Shown piece by piece: positions 27,978-35,946 of a stretch of 64,000 nucleotides of DNA. The DNA comes from Pelorhabdus rhamnosifermentans. GTDB taxonomy: Bacteria; Bacillota; Negativicutes; UMGS1260. Each line of letters starts with the position of its first letter. The first letter of the stretch is position 1. The stretch spans positions 1 to 64,000 of the forward strand of contig NZ_JAHGVE010000017.1 in NCBI RefSeq assembly GCF_018835585.1, read 5' to 3'. The notes beneath the pieces were generated by a model, which saw nothing but the letters and a program-made list of their open reading frames with translations, was not told where the DNA came from and made no database searches. A program made the translations under genes and the position numbers.

Positions 27978-28728
27978 GGCTCTTGTCGTGGATGATGAAA
28001 AACCAGCTAGAGACGAGCTTAGTTATCTCTTATCGCTGGAATCAGCATTGGAAGTTGTGGGGCAGGCAGATAGTGGTGCAGCCGCCATTACGTTAGCGGC
28101 TAAATTGAAACCGAATGTTATTTTTATGGACATTGAGATGCGAGGGGTAACGGGACTTGAGGCAGCTTCAGTCCTTCGTTCTCTCTTGCCTGATGTGATT
28201 ATCATTTTCTCTACAGCCTATGATCATTATGCGATTAAGGCCTTTGAGATTGGTGCCGTCGATTATATTCTTAAACCTTTTGAGGGCCAGCGTGTTCATA
28301 CAGCTGTTGAACGGTTGAAAAATTATCCAGCTGTCCATTGGCAGGCCGCAGCTCAACGGATGGATGAGGTTTTTCGTCAAACCAAAACAGTTGTAACGAA
28401 ATTGCCTGTAGATAAAAACGGTAAGATTGTTCTTGTGAGTTATGACGATATTGTCTATGTCACAATCAAACGGGGAACTGTACTTGTCATTACTCATCAA
28501 GACGAATATCAATATCATGGTACTCTGGCTGAACTTGAAGAACGAACGCGTCAGACCTCGCTTACACGGGTTCATAAAAGCTATCTTGTAAATTTGGATA
28601 AAGTAAGTGAAGTGATTCCATGGTTTAAAGGAACCTATTGGTTGAAGGTGGATCACCCTTTGCACACAGAAATTCCTGTAAGTAAAAATCAAATCAAAGA
28701 AATTAAAAGTTTGCTAGGACTGAAATAA
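27970..28728 (+). CDS. LytTR response regulator, module 1
   Basis: A 252-residue regulator with a receiver domain (LVVDDEKPARDEL; phosphoacceptor Asp in VIFMDIEMRG, about residue 56; Lys in YILKPFEG, about 106) and a C-terminal LytTR DNA-binding domain (about 140-250: VHKSYLVNLDKVSEVIPWFKG written in part, with IPVSKNQIKEIK). GTG start behind GAGGG, overlapping lytS by 8 nt. LytTR regulators bind paired direct repeats and usually activate an adjacent transporter; the next gene is a CstA-family transporter, with CATTTCTATTC (28756-28766) between them. Confidence 0.92.
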   Translation: MLKALVVDDEKPARDELSYLLSLESALEVVGQADSGAAAITLAAKLKPNVIFMDIEMRGVTGLEAASVLRSLLPDVIIIFSTAYDHYAIKAFEIGAVDYILKPFEGQRVHTAVERLKNYPAVHWQAAAQRMDEVFRQTKTVVTKLPVDKNGKIVLVSYDDIVYVTIKRGTVLVITHQDEYQYHGTLAELEERTRQTSLTRVHKSYLVNLDKVSEVIPWFKGTYWLKVDHPLHTEIPVSKNQIKEIKSLLGLK

Positions 28729-28755
28729 GGTTCTAGCATTTTTTTATACAGATTC

Positions 28756-28783
28756 CATTTCTATTCGCCCGCTATTTTATTCC
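28756..28783 (+). promoter_or_regulatory. Candidate LytTR operator upstream of cstA module 1
   Basis: CATTTCTATTC (28756-28766) occurs identically upstream of the second cstA gene (53004-53014). A looser second copy, ATTTTATTC, follows at 28774-28782. LytTR regulators bind direct repeats, but spacing here is irregular, so this is a candidate only. Confidence 0.35.
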
Positions 28784-28911
28784 GTTTAGCCGATTATTGT
28801 GGGTTCTTCGGTTAAAATCCTTTATGATAAAGCCTGCGCAATTGTGATTATTTTAATTAGAGGCAATTTTACAAAACAGAAAATTTTACAACAGAAGAGG
28901 AGAAAAAAGAA

Positions 28912-30720
28912 ATGGTTATGAATGGTCTTTATTTAGTAGTAGCTGCGGCTCTTATCCTAACATTAGCTTATCGCTATTATGGCGCTTTTATGGCTACAAA
29001 AGTTTTAATGCTCGATGCCAAACGCATAACTCCGGCGATGAAATTTAATGATGGCCGTGATTATGTTCCGACAAATAAATATGTTTTATTTGGTCATCAC
29101 TTTGCAGCAATTGCAGGGGCGGGGCCTCTTGTCGGTCCTGTTCTCGCAGCCCAATTTGGTTATTTACCAGGGACGCTCTGGTTGCTCATTGGTGCTGTTG
29201 TGGCAGGTTCTGTCCATGATATTGTAGTATTATTCTGTTCTATTCGTCATGATGGCAAATCGATTGCTGAGATTGCTAAGCTCGAAATTAGTCGGGCTTC
29301 TGGCATTGCTACAACTATTGCCGTACTCTTTATCTTGATTATTACTATGGCGGGGTTGGCTATTGCCGTAGTCAATGCTCTTTATCACAGTCCGTGGGGA
29401 ACTTTTACAGTGTTTTTGACACTCCCCATTGCCTTGTTTATTGGCTTGTATCTTCGCTATTTGCGTCCAGGCAAAATTCAAGAAGCCACTGTTATCGGCG
29501 TAGCACTTATGTTATTTGCTGTGTTTTCCGGGTCTCTTGTACAGGAATCCTGGCTTGCCCCTTATTTTAGTTTTGACCGCGGTGAGCTGAGTATTATTTT
29601 AGCTGTGTACGGGGCTATTGCATGTACCATCCCAGTCTGGCTTTTGTTGGCACCGCGTGACTATCTTGTGACTTATATGAAAGTGGGTACGATTTTAGCC
29701 CTTGCTATCGGTATTATTGTGGTTCAACCTGTTTTGCATATGCCGGCGATTAGTCAGTTTGCCGCAGGCGGTGGTCCGATTATACCGGGACCAGTCTGGC
29801 CCTTTATGTTTATTACCATTGCTTGTGGTGCTGTTTCGGGTTTTCATGCCATGGTTAGTGCAGGTACAACGCCCAAAATGCTGCAAAATGAAATGGATAT
29901 GAAAGCCATTGGTTTTGGTGCGATGTTGACAGAGTCTTTTGTCGCGCTGATGGCTTTGATTGCTGCAACAAGTCTTATTCCTGCTGATTATTTTGCCATC
30001 AATGTTCCTGTCGATGTTTTTGCTCAACTTGGCATGACGCCTGTAGAACTTACCAAACTTGGCGACATGGTTGGTGAAGAAGTAGCGGGACGCCCGGGTG
30101 GCGCTGTTTCTTTGGCCGTCGGAATGGCCCATATTTTCTCTAACATTCCAGGACTTTCAGGACTCATGTCTTTTTGGTATCATTTTGCTATTATGTTTGA
30201 AGCTCTCTTTATTTTAACAACAATTGATGCTGGGACACGGGCTGGTCGGTATCTTATTCAGGATATTGGCGGCAAAGTCTACAAGCCCTTTGGCAATGTC
30301 AACTGGTTTCCTGGCATTATTATTGCAAGTTCTATGATGAGTTTCGCTTGGGGTTATCTTGTCTATGGCGGGAGTATTTCTACGATTTGGCCGCTTTTCG
30401 GCGTGGCAAATCAACTACTCGGCACAATGGCTCTTGCTATTGGTACAACCGTTCTCTTTCGGTTGGGCAGAGAAAAATATGTCTGGACAACGATTATTCC
30501 CATGGCTTTTCTCGGTATTACGACGGTTGCTGCTGGTTGGATGAGCATTACAACGAATTATTTACCTCACAACAATTATTTACTTGCAGCGGCCAGTGCT
30601 GTTATGATTGCGCTTGTTGTGTTTGTTGTTGCTGATGCCGTTCGTGTGTGGTTTAAAATTTGTTCGCAGCATAATAGGCAGGAGACAGGGGAACTTACAG
30701 AAAGTTTCCAGGAAAATTAG
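28912..30720 (+). CDS. CstA-family transporter, module 1
   Basis: A 602-residue polytopic membrane protein of the carbon-starvation CstA family (about 15-16 hydrophobic segments). Family signatures: YRYYGAF, DYVPTNKYVLFGHHFAAIAG with GPLVGPVLAAQFG, PGPVWPFMFITIACGA and GTTPKMLQNE. CstA/BtsT proteins take up pyruvate or peptides with protons; in E. coli BtsT is controlled by the LytS/LytTR pair BtsSR, matching the arrangement here. Ribosome site AGAGGAG. Terminator at 30746-30779. The substrate is inferred from the module, not read from sequence. Confidence 0.9.
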   Translation: MVMNGLYLVVAAALILTLAYRYYGAFMATKVLMLDAKRITPAMKFNDGRDYVPTNKYVLFGHHFAAIAGAGPLVGPVLAAQFGYLPGTLWLLIGAVVAGSVHDIVVLFCSIRHDGKSIAEIAKLEISRASGIATTIAVLFILIITMAGLAIAVVNALYHSPWGTFTVFLTLPIALFIGLYLRYLRPGKIQEATVIGVALMLFAVFSGSLVQESWLAPYFSFDRGELSIILAVYGAIACTIPVWLLLAPRDYLVTYMKVGTILALAIGIIVVQPVLHMPAISQFAAGGGPIIPGPVWPFMFITIACGAVSGFHAMVSAGTTPKMLQNEMDMKAIGFGAMLTESFVALMALIAATSLIPADYFAINVPVDVFAQLGMTPVELTKLGDMVGEEVAGRPGGAVSLAVGMAHIFSNIPGLSGLMSFWYHFAIMFEALFILTTIDAGTRAGRYLIQDIGGKVYKPFGNVNWFPGIIIASSMMSFAWGYLVYGGSISTIWPLFGVANQLLGTMALAIGTTVLFRLGREKYVWTTIIPMAFLGITTVAAGWMSITTNYLPHNNYLLAAASAVMIALVVFVVADAVRVWFKICSQHNRQETGELTESFQEN

Positions 30721-30745
30721 GCGCAAATTAGTTAGTTTGGACGGC

Positions 30746-30779
30746 AAAAAAACGCATCCTCTTGTGATGCGTTTTTTTT
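30746..30779 (+). terminator. Terminator after cstA module 1
   Basis: AAAAAAACGCATC pairs with GATGCGTTTTTTTT around a short loop. Confidence 0.88.
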
Positions 30780-30854
30780 GTTTGTAATTTTAGGGAATAG
30801 TTCTTTTTTAATTTGCACAAGCTATGTCTGTATGACAAGAAAGGGGGGAAAACG

Positions 30855-31052
30855 ATGATTACAAGCAAAGAATTGATGCATTTGGAAGACTTTTTAAATA
30901 TGGGCCAACTGAATGTTAAAACGTTTCAGCATTTGTCAAGTGAAGTTCAGGATCAACAAGCCAAACAACTGTTTCAGCAGATTTCTCAGAAACAGCAGCA
31001 ACATGTTCAAAGCATTAGTAAACATTTAACAGGCGCTCAAACATTACAATAA
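30855..31052 (+). CDS. Small spore-coat-associated protein
   Basis: A 65-residue Gln-rich helical protein (ITSKELMHLEDFLNMGQL at the N-terminus; ISQKQQQHVQSISKHL near the end). It resembles the N-terminal half of CotF-like coat proteins, and it sits 14 nt upstream of a full CotF-type gene. The ATG at 30855 has a strong AAGGGGGG ribosome site; a reading from 30813 would include it. Likely expressed in sporulation as a pair with the next gene. Role by context only. Confidence 0.7.
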   Translation: MITSKELMHLEDFLNMGQLNVKTFQHLSSEVQDQQAKQLFQQISQKQQQHVQSISKHLTGAQTLQ

Positions 31053-31066
31053 AGGAGGTGGAAAAT

Positions 31067-31384
31067 TTGGCACAACAACAAAATCAACAAGGTCAGCAAA
31101 GCCAGCAGCAGGGGTATAATGGACAGGGCATGCAGTTCAGTGATTCAGATTTAATGAACTTAGCTCTCAATGAGACAAAAAACACAGCTCATGCCTTGAA
31201 CATTTATATTACTGAAGCCAATAGCAATCAGCTTCGGCAGGACTATATGACGGTTCTCGGTGATGTGTACAGTGAACAAAAACAACTTTTTGACATGATG
31301 CAGCAAAAGGGCTATTACAAGGTGCAAAATGCTGATCAACAGGATATTTCGCAGGCTCAGTCTAAATTTAGTCAGTCAAATTAA
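31067..31384 (+). CDS. CotF-like spore coat protein
   Basis: A 105-residue protein: a Gln/Gly-rich N-terminus (residues 1-22) followed by a helical CotF domain (FSDSDLMNLALNETKNTAHA; LRQDYMTVLGDVYSEQKQLF; MMQQKGYYKV). Such four-helix coat proteins are common in clostridial and Negativicutes sporeformers. I start at TTG 31067 since AAGGAGG (31052-31058) lies 8 nt before it; the GTG at 31058 overlaps the ribosome site. It is the clearest evidence that the organism forms spores. A terminator follows directly. Confidence 0.85.
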   Translation: MAQQQNQQGQQSQQQGYNGQGMQFSDSDLMNLALNETKNTAHALNIYITEANSNQLRQDYMTVLGDVYSEQKQLFDMMQQKGYYKVQNADQQDISQAQSKFSQSN

Positions 31385-31394
31385 TAGGCTTACC

Positions 31395-31436
31395 AGCAAA
31401 AAAACTCCGTGGAATTATCCACGGAGTTTTTTTGCT
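31395..31436 (+). terminator. Terminator after the coat genes
   Basis: AGCAAAAAAACTCCGTGG pairs with its complement CCACGGAGTTTTTTTGCT around AATTAT. Confidence 0.9.
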
Positions 31437-31655
31437 ATAGAAAATAGTCGAATCCTTGGGTGTATATCTTGTATCTTTGACATAGTGACTCTAATCGTTG
31501 GGCAAAGGCTAAGAAAACTCATCTGTGATAAGAAAATTATTAAGCGAGTTTTGTCCTGAGATACTGTCAAATCGATTTATTTTAGTATTTACATCATTGA
31601 TTGCATCTGCATATGCTAGGTAAACAAAAATTTATGTAGAAGGCAGAGTAAATAA

Positions 31656-31949
31656 ATGGAAGATGTAGTAAAGCGTCGCGGTGTCGATTATGAAATCAAT
31701 GCAACGGGCGTAAAGAGTTCCTTTGAACCTGTTGCAATAACTCCCATACCAGCAATAACACCTATAACGCCCCTTACGCCTATAACACCCATAACACCAT
31801 TAACGCCAATAGTGCCAACAACACCTATAACACCTATACCTCCTGCGCCGATTGTGCCAGCAACACAGGTTGAAACTTCAGCTCCTCAAACAGCACCTTC
31901 ATTTGGCCAGGTTCATATAATGGGCGTAGCTGTGCCTATGGTAGCATAA
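31656..31949 (+). CDS. Thr-Pro repeat small protein, unknown function
   Basis: A 97-residue protein with three parts: a charged N-terminus (1-25), a low-complexity core (about 28-68) made of xTP triplets such as TPITPLTPITPITPLTP, and a C-terminal segment with SAPQTAPSFGQVHIMG and VAVPMVA. No signal peptide or membrane segment. The three-residue period suggests a polyproline-II rod. Its place after two coat genes hints at a spore-surface protein, but no family is recognised. The ribosome site is weak (GGCAGAG), so start and expression are less certain. Confidence 0.6.
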   Translation: MEDVVKRRGVDYEINATGVKSSFEPVAITPIPAITPITPLTPITPITPLTPIVPTTPITPIPPAPIVPATQVETSAPQTAPSFGQVHIMGVAVPMVA

Positions 31950-31983
31950 ACTACAGCCAGGACCATAGGCGGTAATCGGTTTT

Positions 31984-32045
31984 TATATATAGAAAAGCCA
32001 GAGTCCAGTACCAGTAGATTTTGAACTCTGACTTTCGCTATATAG
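31984..32045. terminator. Terminator-like long hairpin
   Basis: TATATAGAAAAGCCAGAGT (from 31986) pairs imperfectly with ACTCTGACTTTCGCTATATA (to 32044). It lies 34 nt after the Thr-Pro repeat gene; no T-run, so termination is likely but not certain. Confidence 0.5.
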
Positions 32046-32148
32046 GACAATACATTCATTCATAGGATGTTCTTAAAACATAGGTTCTATTCATGGAAGT
32101 ATAGGCGTGTTTATCCAAGAGCATTTTTGGGTGAAGGAGGAAAATTAA

Positions 32149-32181
32149 ATGTCCAGCTTTTACATGATATTCGTTGACTAA
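32149..32181 (+). CDS. Ten-codon open frame with a strong ribosome site
   Basis: ATG 32149 lies 8 nt after GAAGGAGG (32134-32140) and encodes MSSFYMIFVD before TAA. It may be a leader peptide, a remnant of a longer gene, or chance; no family can be assigned to ten residues. Confidence 0.25.
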   Translation: MSSFYMIFVD

Positions 32182-32381
32182 AAATTTTGTGCATGGAAAA
32201 CCAAAGTTATGTACACTTTTTTGCATTTAACTGTGGTAAAATAGTATTAGGTAAAAAAAGATATTTTAAAATAATAGTTAGTCAGTCAGTGACTGTAAGG
32301 CACCGACTTTTGTGGGGCTGTTTTGCAGGGAATTGTTTTATTTTGTCGAATAATGTAAAAAAGATGAAGGAAGATGTTTTT

Positions 32382-32666
32382 GTGAGTTATAAGAGCCAAA
32401 TTTTATTGACAGTTATTGCAATGGTTTATAACTATCAAGAGTCCGAAAGGGATATGACAAGTCAATTGATTGAAGGTTATAATGAATTTCGAGAATCACT
32501 TTTAGAACTTCAAAATGAAGGATTGGTAGAAGTCGATATAGTAAAAATCCCAGACGAAAAACGCGAAATTGTTACCAAAGCAAAAATTACTAATAAAGGG
32601 TTATTGGAAGCAAAAAGTATTGTAAAGCAAATTAGTGAGAGAATAAGAGAAAGAGAAAATCAATAA
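32382..32666 (+). CDS. Small protein of unknown function, winged-helix-like
   Basis: A 94-residue protein from GTG 32382, which has AAGGAAG 8 nt upstream; a 159-residue reading from 32187 has no ribosome site and an implausible N-terminus. Predicted helices followed by a beta-hairpin-like stretch (NEGLVEVDIVKIPDEKREIV) and a last charged helix (LLEAKSIVKQISERIRERE) look like a winged helix with a C-terminal helix, as in small YjcQ/PadR-like regulators, but I recognise no signature. AT-rich like its neighbours. Hairpin GAGCCGTAAGACTC with T-run follows at 32680. Confidence 0.6.
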   Translation: MSYKSQILLTVIAMVYNYQESERDMTSQLIEGYNEFRESLLELQNEGLVEVDIVKIPDEKREIVTKAKITNKGLLEAKSIVKQISERIRERENQ

Positions 32667-32679
32667 AAATCAGGTAATC

Positions 32680-32700
32680 GAGCCGTAAGACTCTTTTTTT
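32680..32700 (+). terminator. Terminator after 32382-32666
   Basis: GAGCCGTAAGACTC followed by T7; the same stem sequence (GAGCCGTAAGGCTC) recurs as a terminator at 33298. Confidence 0.75.
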
Positions 32701-32789
32701 CATAGCTATATTACAGGAAATAGCTCCTTTTTATCGAATAATATATAATGGATAGTGTGTTTTAAGATTATTAATAGGAGTTGTTTTTT

Positions 32790-33212
32790 TTGCTATCAAT
32801 TACTGAAATACAAAATATAATTATTCATAGATATCCCTTTTTATTGGTTGATCGTATTATTGAAATTGAACCCATGAAGCGTGCAGTAGGTATAAAAAAT
32901 GTTACTATTAATGAATCGTTTTTTTCGGGCCATTTTCCAGGACGACCGGCAATGCCTCAAGTACTTATTATAGAAGCTATGTCTCAAGTTGGAGGAATTG
33001 CAATACTTTACCCTGACGAATATCGAGGTGCTTTGGCATATACTGTAGGAATTGAAAAGGGGAAATTTATAAAAGATGTAGTGCCTGGAGATCAACTACG
33101 AATGGTCGCTGAAGTAATTCGTATGCGAAGAAATATGGGGAAAATATGGGCACAGGCTTTTGTGGACGATAAAATAGTTGCAGAGGCAGAAGTTCGTTTT
33201 GCGCTTGGGTAG
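32790..33212 (+). CDS. fabZ: 3-hydroxyacyl-[ACP] dehydratase
   Basis: A 140-residue hot-dog-fold FabZ. The catalytic His is in HRYPFLLVDRI (about 14-24) and the active-site helix region reads HFPGRPAMPQVLIIEAMSQVGG, with catalytic Glu. The family consensus has Gly where this protein has Gln (MPQV versus MPGV). It dehydrates 3-hydroxyacyl-ACP in type II fatty acid synthesis. TTG 32790 is chosen because TAGGAG lies 9 nt upstream. It stands alone rather than in a fab or lpx cluster, so it may be a second copy or serve a special chain. Confidence 0.9.
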   Translation: MLSITEIQNIIIHRYPFLLVDRIIEIEPMKRAVGIKNVTINESFFSGHFPGRPAMPQVLIIEAMSQVGGIAILYPDEYRGALAYTVGIEKGKFIKDVVPGDQLRMVAEVIRMRRNMGKIWAQAFVDDKIVAEAEVRFALG

Positions 33213-33297
33213 ATCTGATGTTTTAAACTTAGCGTCCTGTGGGGCGCTTTTATCATTCCTGTCAAAGTTCATGTAAAATATGCCGCAAATTATATCT

Positions 33298-33317
33298 GAG
33301 CCGTAAGGCTCTTTTTT
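33298..33317 (+). terminator. Terminator after fabZ
   Basis: GAGCCGTAAGGCTC followed by T6. Confidence 0.75.
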
Positions 33318-33425
33318 ATACTCAAAATAAGGTGCCAGAAAGAAGATTTTCAGTGTAGTTATTATCGCGGCTGGTATAAACTATACTACCTTGAATACAA
33401 TACTACTGTGAAGGGAGTGATTAAG

Positions 33426-33581
33426 ATGCTCAAAGAACAATCTACAGCCGAATTGGTACAAGGCATTCAAGAGAAAACGATTACGTGGTATCCAAACGAA
33501 TATCATTTTATATCCGAAGAATTGTTTAATGACTTAATGAATTTATTCGCGAAAGAAAAACAAATAATAAGGCTGTCCTGA
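33426..33581 (+). CDS. 51-residue protein of unknown function
   Basis: ATG 33426 behind AAGGGAGTG encodes 51 residues beginning MLKEQSTAELVQGIQEK; acidic and helical, with two aromatic clusters (TWYPNEYHF). No known family. The stop codon lies inside the left arm of a terminator stem (33563-33602), an arrangement that would suit a short monocistronic message. Too short for certainty, but ribosome site and terminator argue for a real gene. Confidence 0.5.
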   Translation: MLKEQSTAELVQGIQEKTITWYPNEYHFISEELFNDLMNLFAKEKQIIRLS

Positions 33582-33602
33582 ATCCAGGACGGCCTTATTA
33601 TT
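33563..33602. terminator. Terminator overlapping the end of the 51-residue gene
   Basis: AATAATAAGGCTGTCCTG (33563-33580) pairs with CAGGACGGCCTTATTATT (33585-33602), one wobble, loop AATC. Confidence 0.8.
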
Positions 33603-33791
33603 TGTTGCGGAGGATTGGTATGAATTACTACACAGTCATAATTTTGTCATATTTCCATGGTATTGTTTACATGAGGTTCCCAATTTCCAATAGCTTAGAC
33701 TGAAGCTTTTTTTATTTAATAAATTTCTAATGTTAAATTGCTATAATTGCTATTGATAATATGAGTAAAATTTGGTTAGGAGGTAGTAGGC

Positions 33792-33911
33792 ATGGATTGT
33801 ATATTCGATAGTGACACATTAAGTGAGGAAGAATTGGAAAAAATATGGACGGAATTACAAAATATCATTCGTGATCTGGAAAAAGAAAATGTGCCAGAGA
33901 TAGAAAAATAG
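33792..33911 (+). CDS. 39-residue acidic protein of unknown function
   Basis: ATG 33792 behind TAGGAGGTAGTAGG encodes 39 residues (MDCIFDSDTLSEEELEKIW at the start), strongly acidic and helical, 13 Glu/Asp. The ribosome site is near ideal. It resembles Spo0E-like or small antitoxin-like peptides only in size and charge; no SQELD-type motif is present. A terminator follows at 33975. Confidence 0.45.
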   Translation: MDCIFDSDTLSEEELEKIWTELQNIIRDLEKENVPEIEK

Positions 33912-33974
33912 ATGCAAAAAAGATCATTCAGTAAAATCAGCAATTAGCAGATAAATTTGAAAATAAGATTCGCG

Positions 33975-34018
33975 AAAAAAACCCCTATCCTAACTAATGC
34001 TGGGATAAGGGGTTTTTT
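33975..34018. terminator. Terminator downstream of the small acidic gene
   Basis: AAAAAACCCCTATCC pairs with GGGATAAGGGGTTTTTT with one bulge; it can also end transcripts coming from tRNA-Glu on the minus strand. Confidence 0.75.
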
Positions 34019-34065
34019 GGCGAGATAAAAAGCATCTTTAAATAGTATTATTTTGGAGTTGTAAA

Positions 34066-34140
34066 TGGTAGCCCTAAGGGGACTTGAACCCCTGTCTCCG
34101 CCTTGAGAGGGCAGCGTCTTAACCTCTTGACCATAGGGCC
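34066..34140 (-). tRNA. tRNA-Glu (anticodon CTC)
   Basis: A complete 75-nt cloverleaf on the minus strand with encoded CCA (34066-34068). The acceptor GGCCCTA pairs with TAGGGCT, the anticodon loop is CTCTCAA between CTGCC and GGCGG, and the T-loop is GGTTCAAGTCC. The CTC anticodon reads GAG. It lies 118 nt downstream of gltX on the same strand and would supply substrate for both GltX and HemA if it follows the usual identity rules. Confidence 0.93.
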
Positions 34141-34257
34141 ATACTTTGATAGGAACTTCAGTGAGCTAGCAATAAGTTATTTGATTTATAAAAGCCCTAA
34201 CAATTATTCATCTTACCTCTTTTACGTACAAATTGCAAGAGCTAAACAAAAATTATT

Positions 34258-35739
34258 TTATTTATTGGCTATTTCTAGCGTAGAGATATAATTTATGGCC
34301 TCGTCCATTCTTTTTAGACAGAGTTCTTTACCTAATAGTGCCATGACATCAAACAAACCCGGACTTACGAGGCGTCCTGTCAAGGCCAGACGCGTTGGAT
34401 GAATCAGTTCGCCTACTTTAATGCCCAAGTTGGCAGTGAGATTCCGATAAGTTTCTTCTGTATGTTCTACATCAAATGTCTCAAGCTGTGCCAGTTGCTC
34501 TCGCCCTTGGCGCAACAAGTCGGCTGATCCTGGTTTGGAAAAATGCTTTTTCACGCCTTTTTCGTCATATGTTGTTACTTCTTTAAAGTAATAATCCATG
34601 GCAGCAGGCAGCTCGGCAAGTGTCTTGACGCGATCACGGACAACGGTAATCACTTTTTGAATGGTTTTAGCCTGTTCATGAGCTTGGTCTTTTGTAATTA
34701 CCTTTTGGCTGATCAAGAAGGGAATGGCTTCACGCGTCAGGTCATCAAGATCCATGTTAGTGAGATAGTGACTATTGATCCAAGTCAGTTTTTTCGTATC
34801 ATAAATGGCAGCCGTTTTTGATACTTTATTGAGCATAAATTTTTTGATCGTTTCAGTGGGTGTAATGATTTCTTGGTCATCACCTGGCGACCAGCCTAAG
34901 AAAGTTAGATAGTTTACGATAGCAGGTGCCAGAAAACCTTGTTCACGGAACTCTTCGACAGATGTGGCACCATGACGTTTACTCAGTTTGCTGCGATCAG
35001 GAGCAAGGATCATAGGCAAGTGAGCGAATTGCACCACTTCGTAGCCCAAGGCCTCATATAACAACACTTGCTTGGGTGTGTTTGACAGATGTTCTTCAGC
35101 TCGGATAATATGGCTAATGGCCATGTGATGGTCATCAACGACACAAGCAAAATTATAGGCTGGCATAGCATTAGATTTCATAATAATCAGGTCATCTAAT
35201 TGGTCTAAGGCAAAAGTTACTTCACCATGGATGCAGTCTGTTACTTTCATTTGCCCGCTGTCCGGAATACGTAGACGAATGACAGCTTTTTCGCCTGCTG
35301 CAATACGGTCTTTGGCAACTTCCGGGGGAATATCCCGGCATTTGCCATTATAGCGGAACGATTGGCCTTGTTCTCTCTGAATCTCGCGGTTTTTTGCCAG
35401 GTCTTCAGGTGTACAAAAGCAGTAATAAGCTTTGCCTTCCTTTACAAGTCGCTGGGCTTCTTTTTTATATAAATCAAGCCGTTCTGATTGATAATAGGGT
35501 CCACAGGAACCGCCAATTTCCGGACCTTCATCCCAATCTATGCCCAACCATTTCATGCTAGCCAAAATTTGCGATACAGAATCTTCTTTAAGTCGTTTAG
35601 TATCTGTATCTTCAATCCGTAAAATAAATTTTCCATGATGCTGGCGGGCAAAAAACCAGTTGAATAAAGCTGTTCTTGCTCCACCAATATGTAAATAGCC
35701 CGTTGGACTCGGGGCAAATCTTACGCGAACATGATCCAA
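34258..35739 (-). CDS. gltX: Glutamyl-tRNA synthetase
   Basis: A 493-residue class I synthetase charging tRNA-Glu. The HIGH region reads PSPTGYLHIGGARTALF (about 9-25), the KMSKS equivalent is KLSKRHG (about 253-259), and a Cys-containing insertion (YYCFCTPEDL, about 106) is the zinc-type or degenerate zinc site seen in the family. The C-terminal anticodon-binding domain is complete. The enzyme feeds both translation and, through Glu-tRNA, the heme pathway encoded at 12329-18368. The same strand carries tRNA-Glu just downstream. In Firmicutes without GlnRS, GltX may also charge tRNA-Gln. Confidence 0.95.
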   Translation of the reverse strand: MDHVRVRFAPSPTGYLHIGGARTALFNWFFARQHHGKFILRIEDTDTKRLKEDSVSQILASMKWLGIDWDEGPEIGGSCGPYYQSERLDLYKKEAQRLVKEGKAYYCFCTPEDLAKNREIQREQGQSFRYNGKCRDIPPEVAKDRIAAGEKAVIRLRIPDSGQMKVTDCIHGEVTFALDQLDDLIIMKSNAMPAYNFACVVDDHHMAISHIIRAEEHLSNTPKQVLLYEALGYEVVQFAHLPMILAPDRSKLSKRHGATSVEEFREQGFLAPAIVNYLTFLGWSPGDDQEIITPTETIKKFMLNKVSKTAAIYDTKKLTWINSHYLTNMDLDDLTREAIPFLISQKVITKDQAHEQAKTIQKVITVVRDRVKTLAELPAAMDYYFKEVTTYDEKGVKKHFSKPGSADLLRQGREQLAQLETFDVEHTEETYRNLTANLGIKVGELIHPTRLALTGRLVSPGLFDVMALLGKELCLKRMDEAINYISTLEIANK

Positions 35740-35946
35740 AACCAGGCACCTCCTATATTATTATAACAAAATTATTATAGCACATTGATGCTGAAAATAA
35801 TATTTTGCTTACTTGAGGGGCCAAAGGTATCGAGAGATGGTTAAAATTTTTATTAAAGAGTAAAAATGACTGTTGCATTATCATAAAAAAGATTATATAA
35901 TAAACATTATCCGCAAAAGTAATTTAGTGTAAAGTAGGTGCTTCTT

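Noticed and set aside
32187-32381. N-terminal extension of the 94-residue protein
   Set aside because: No ribosome site at 32187, and the extra 65 residues have an odd Cys/aromatic composition.
33975-34065. Riboswitch or attenuator before tRNA-Glu
   Set aside because: The hairpin is an ordinary terminator in position and form; no leader follows.
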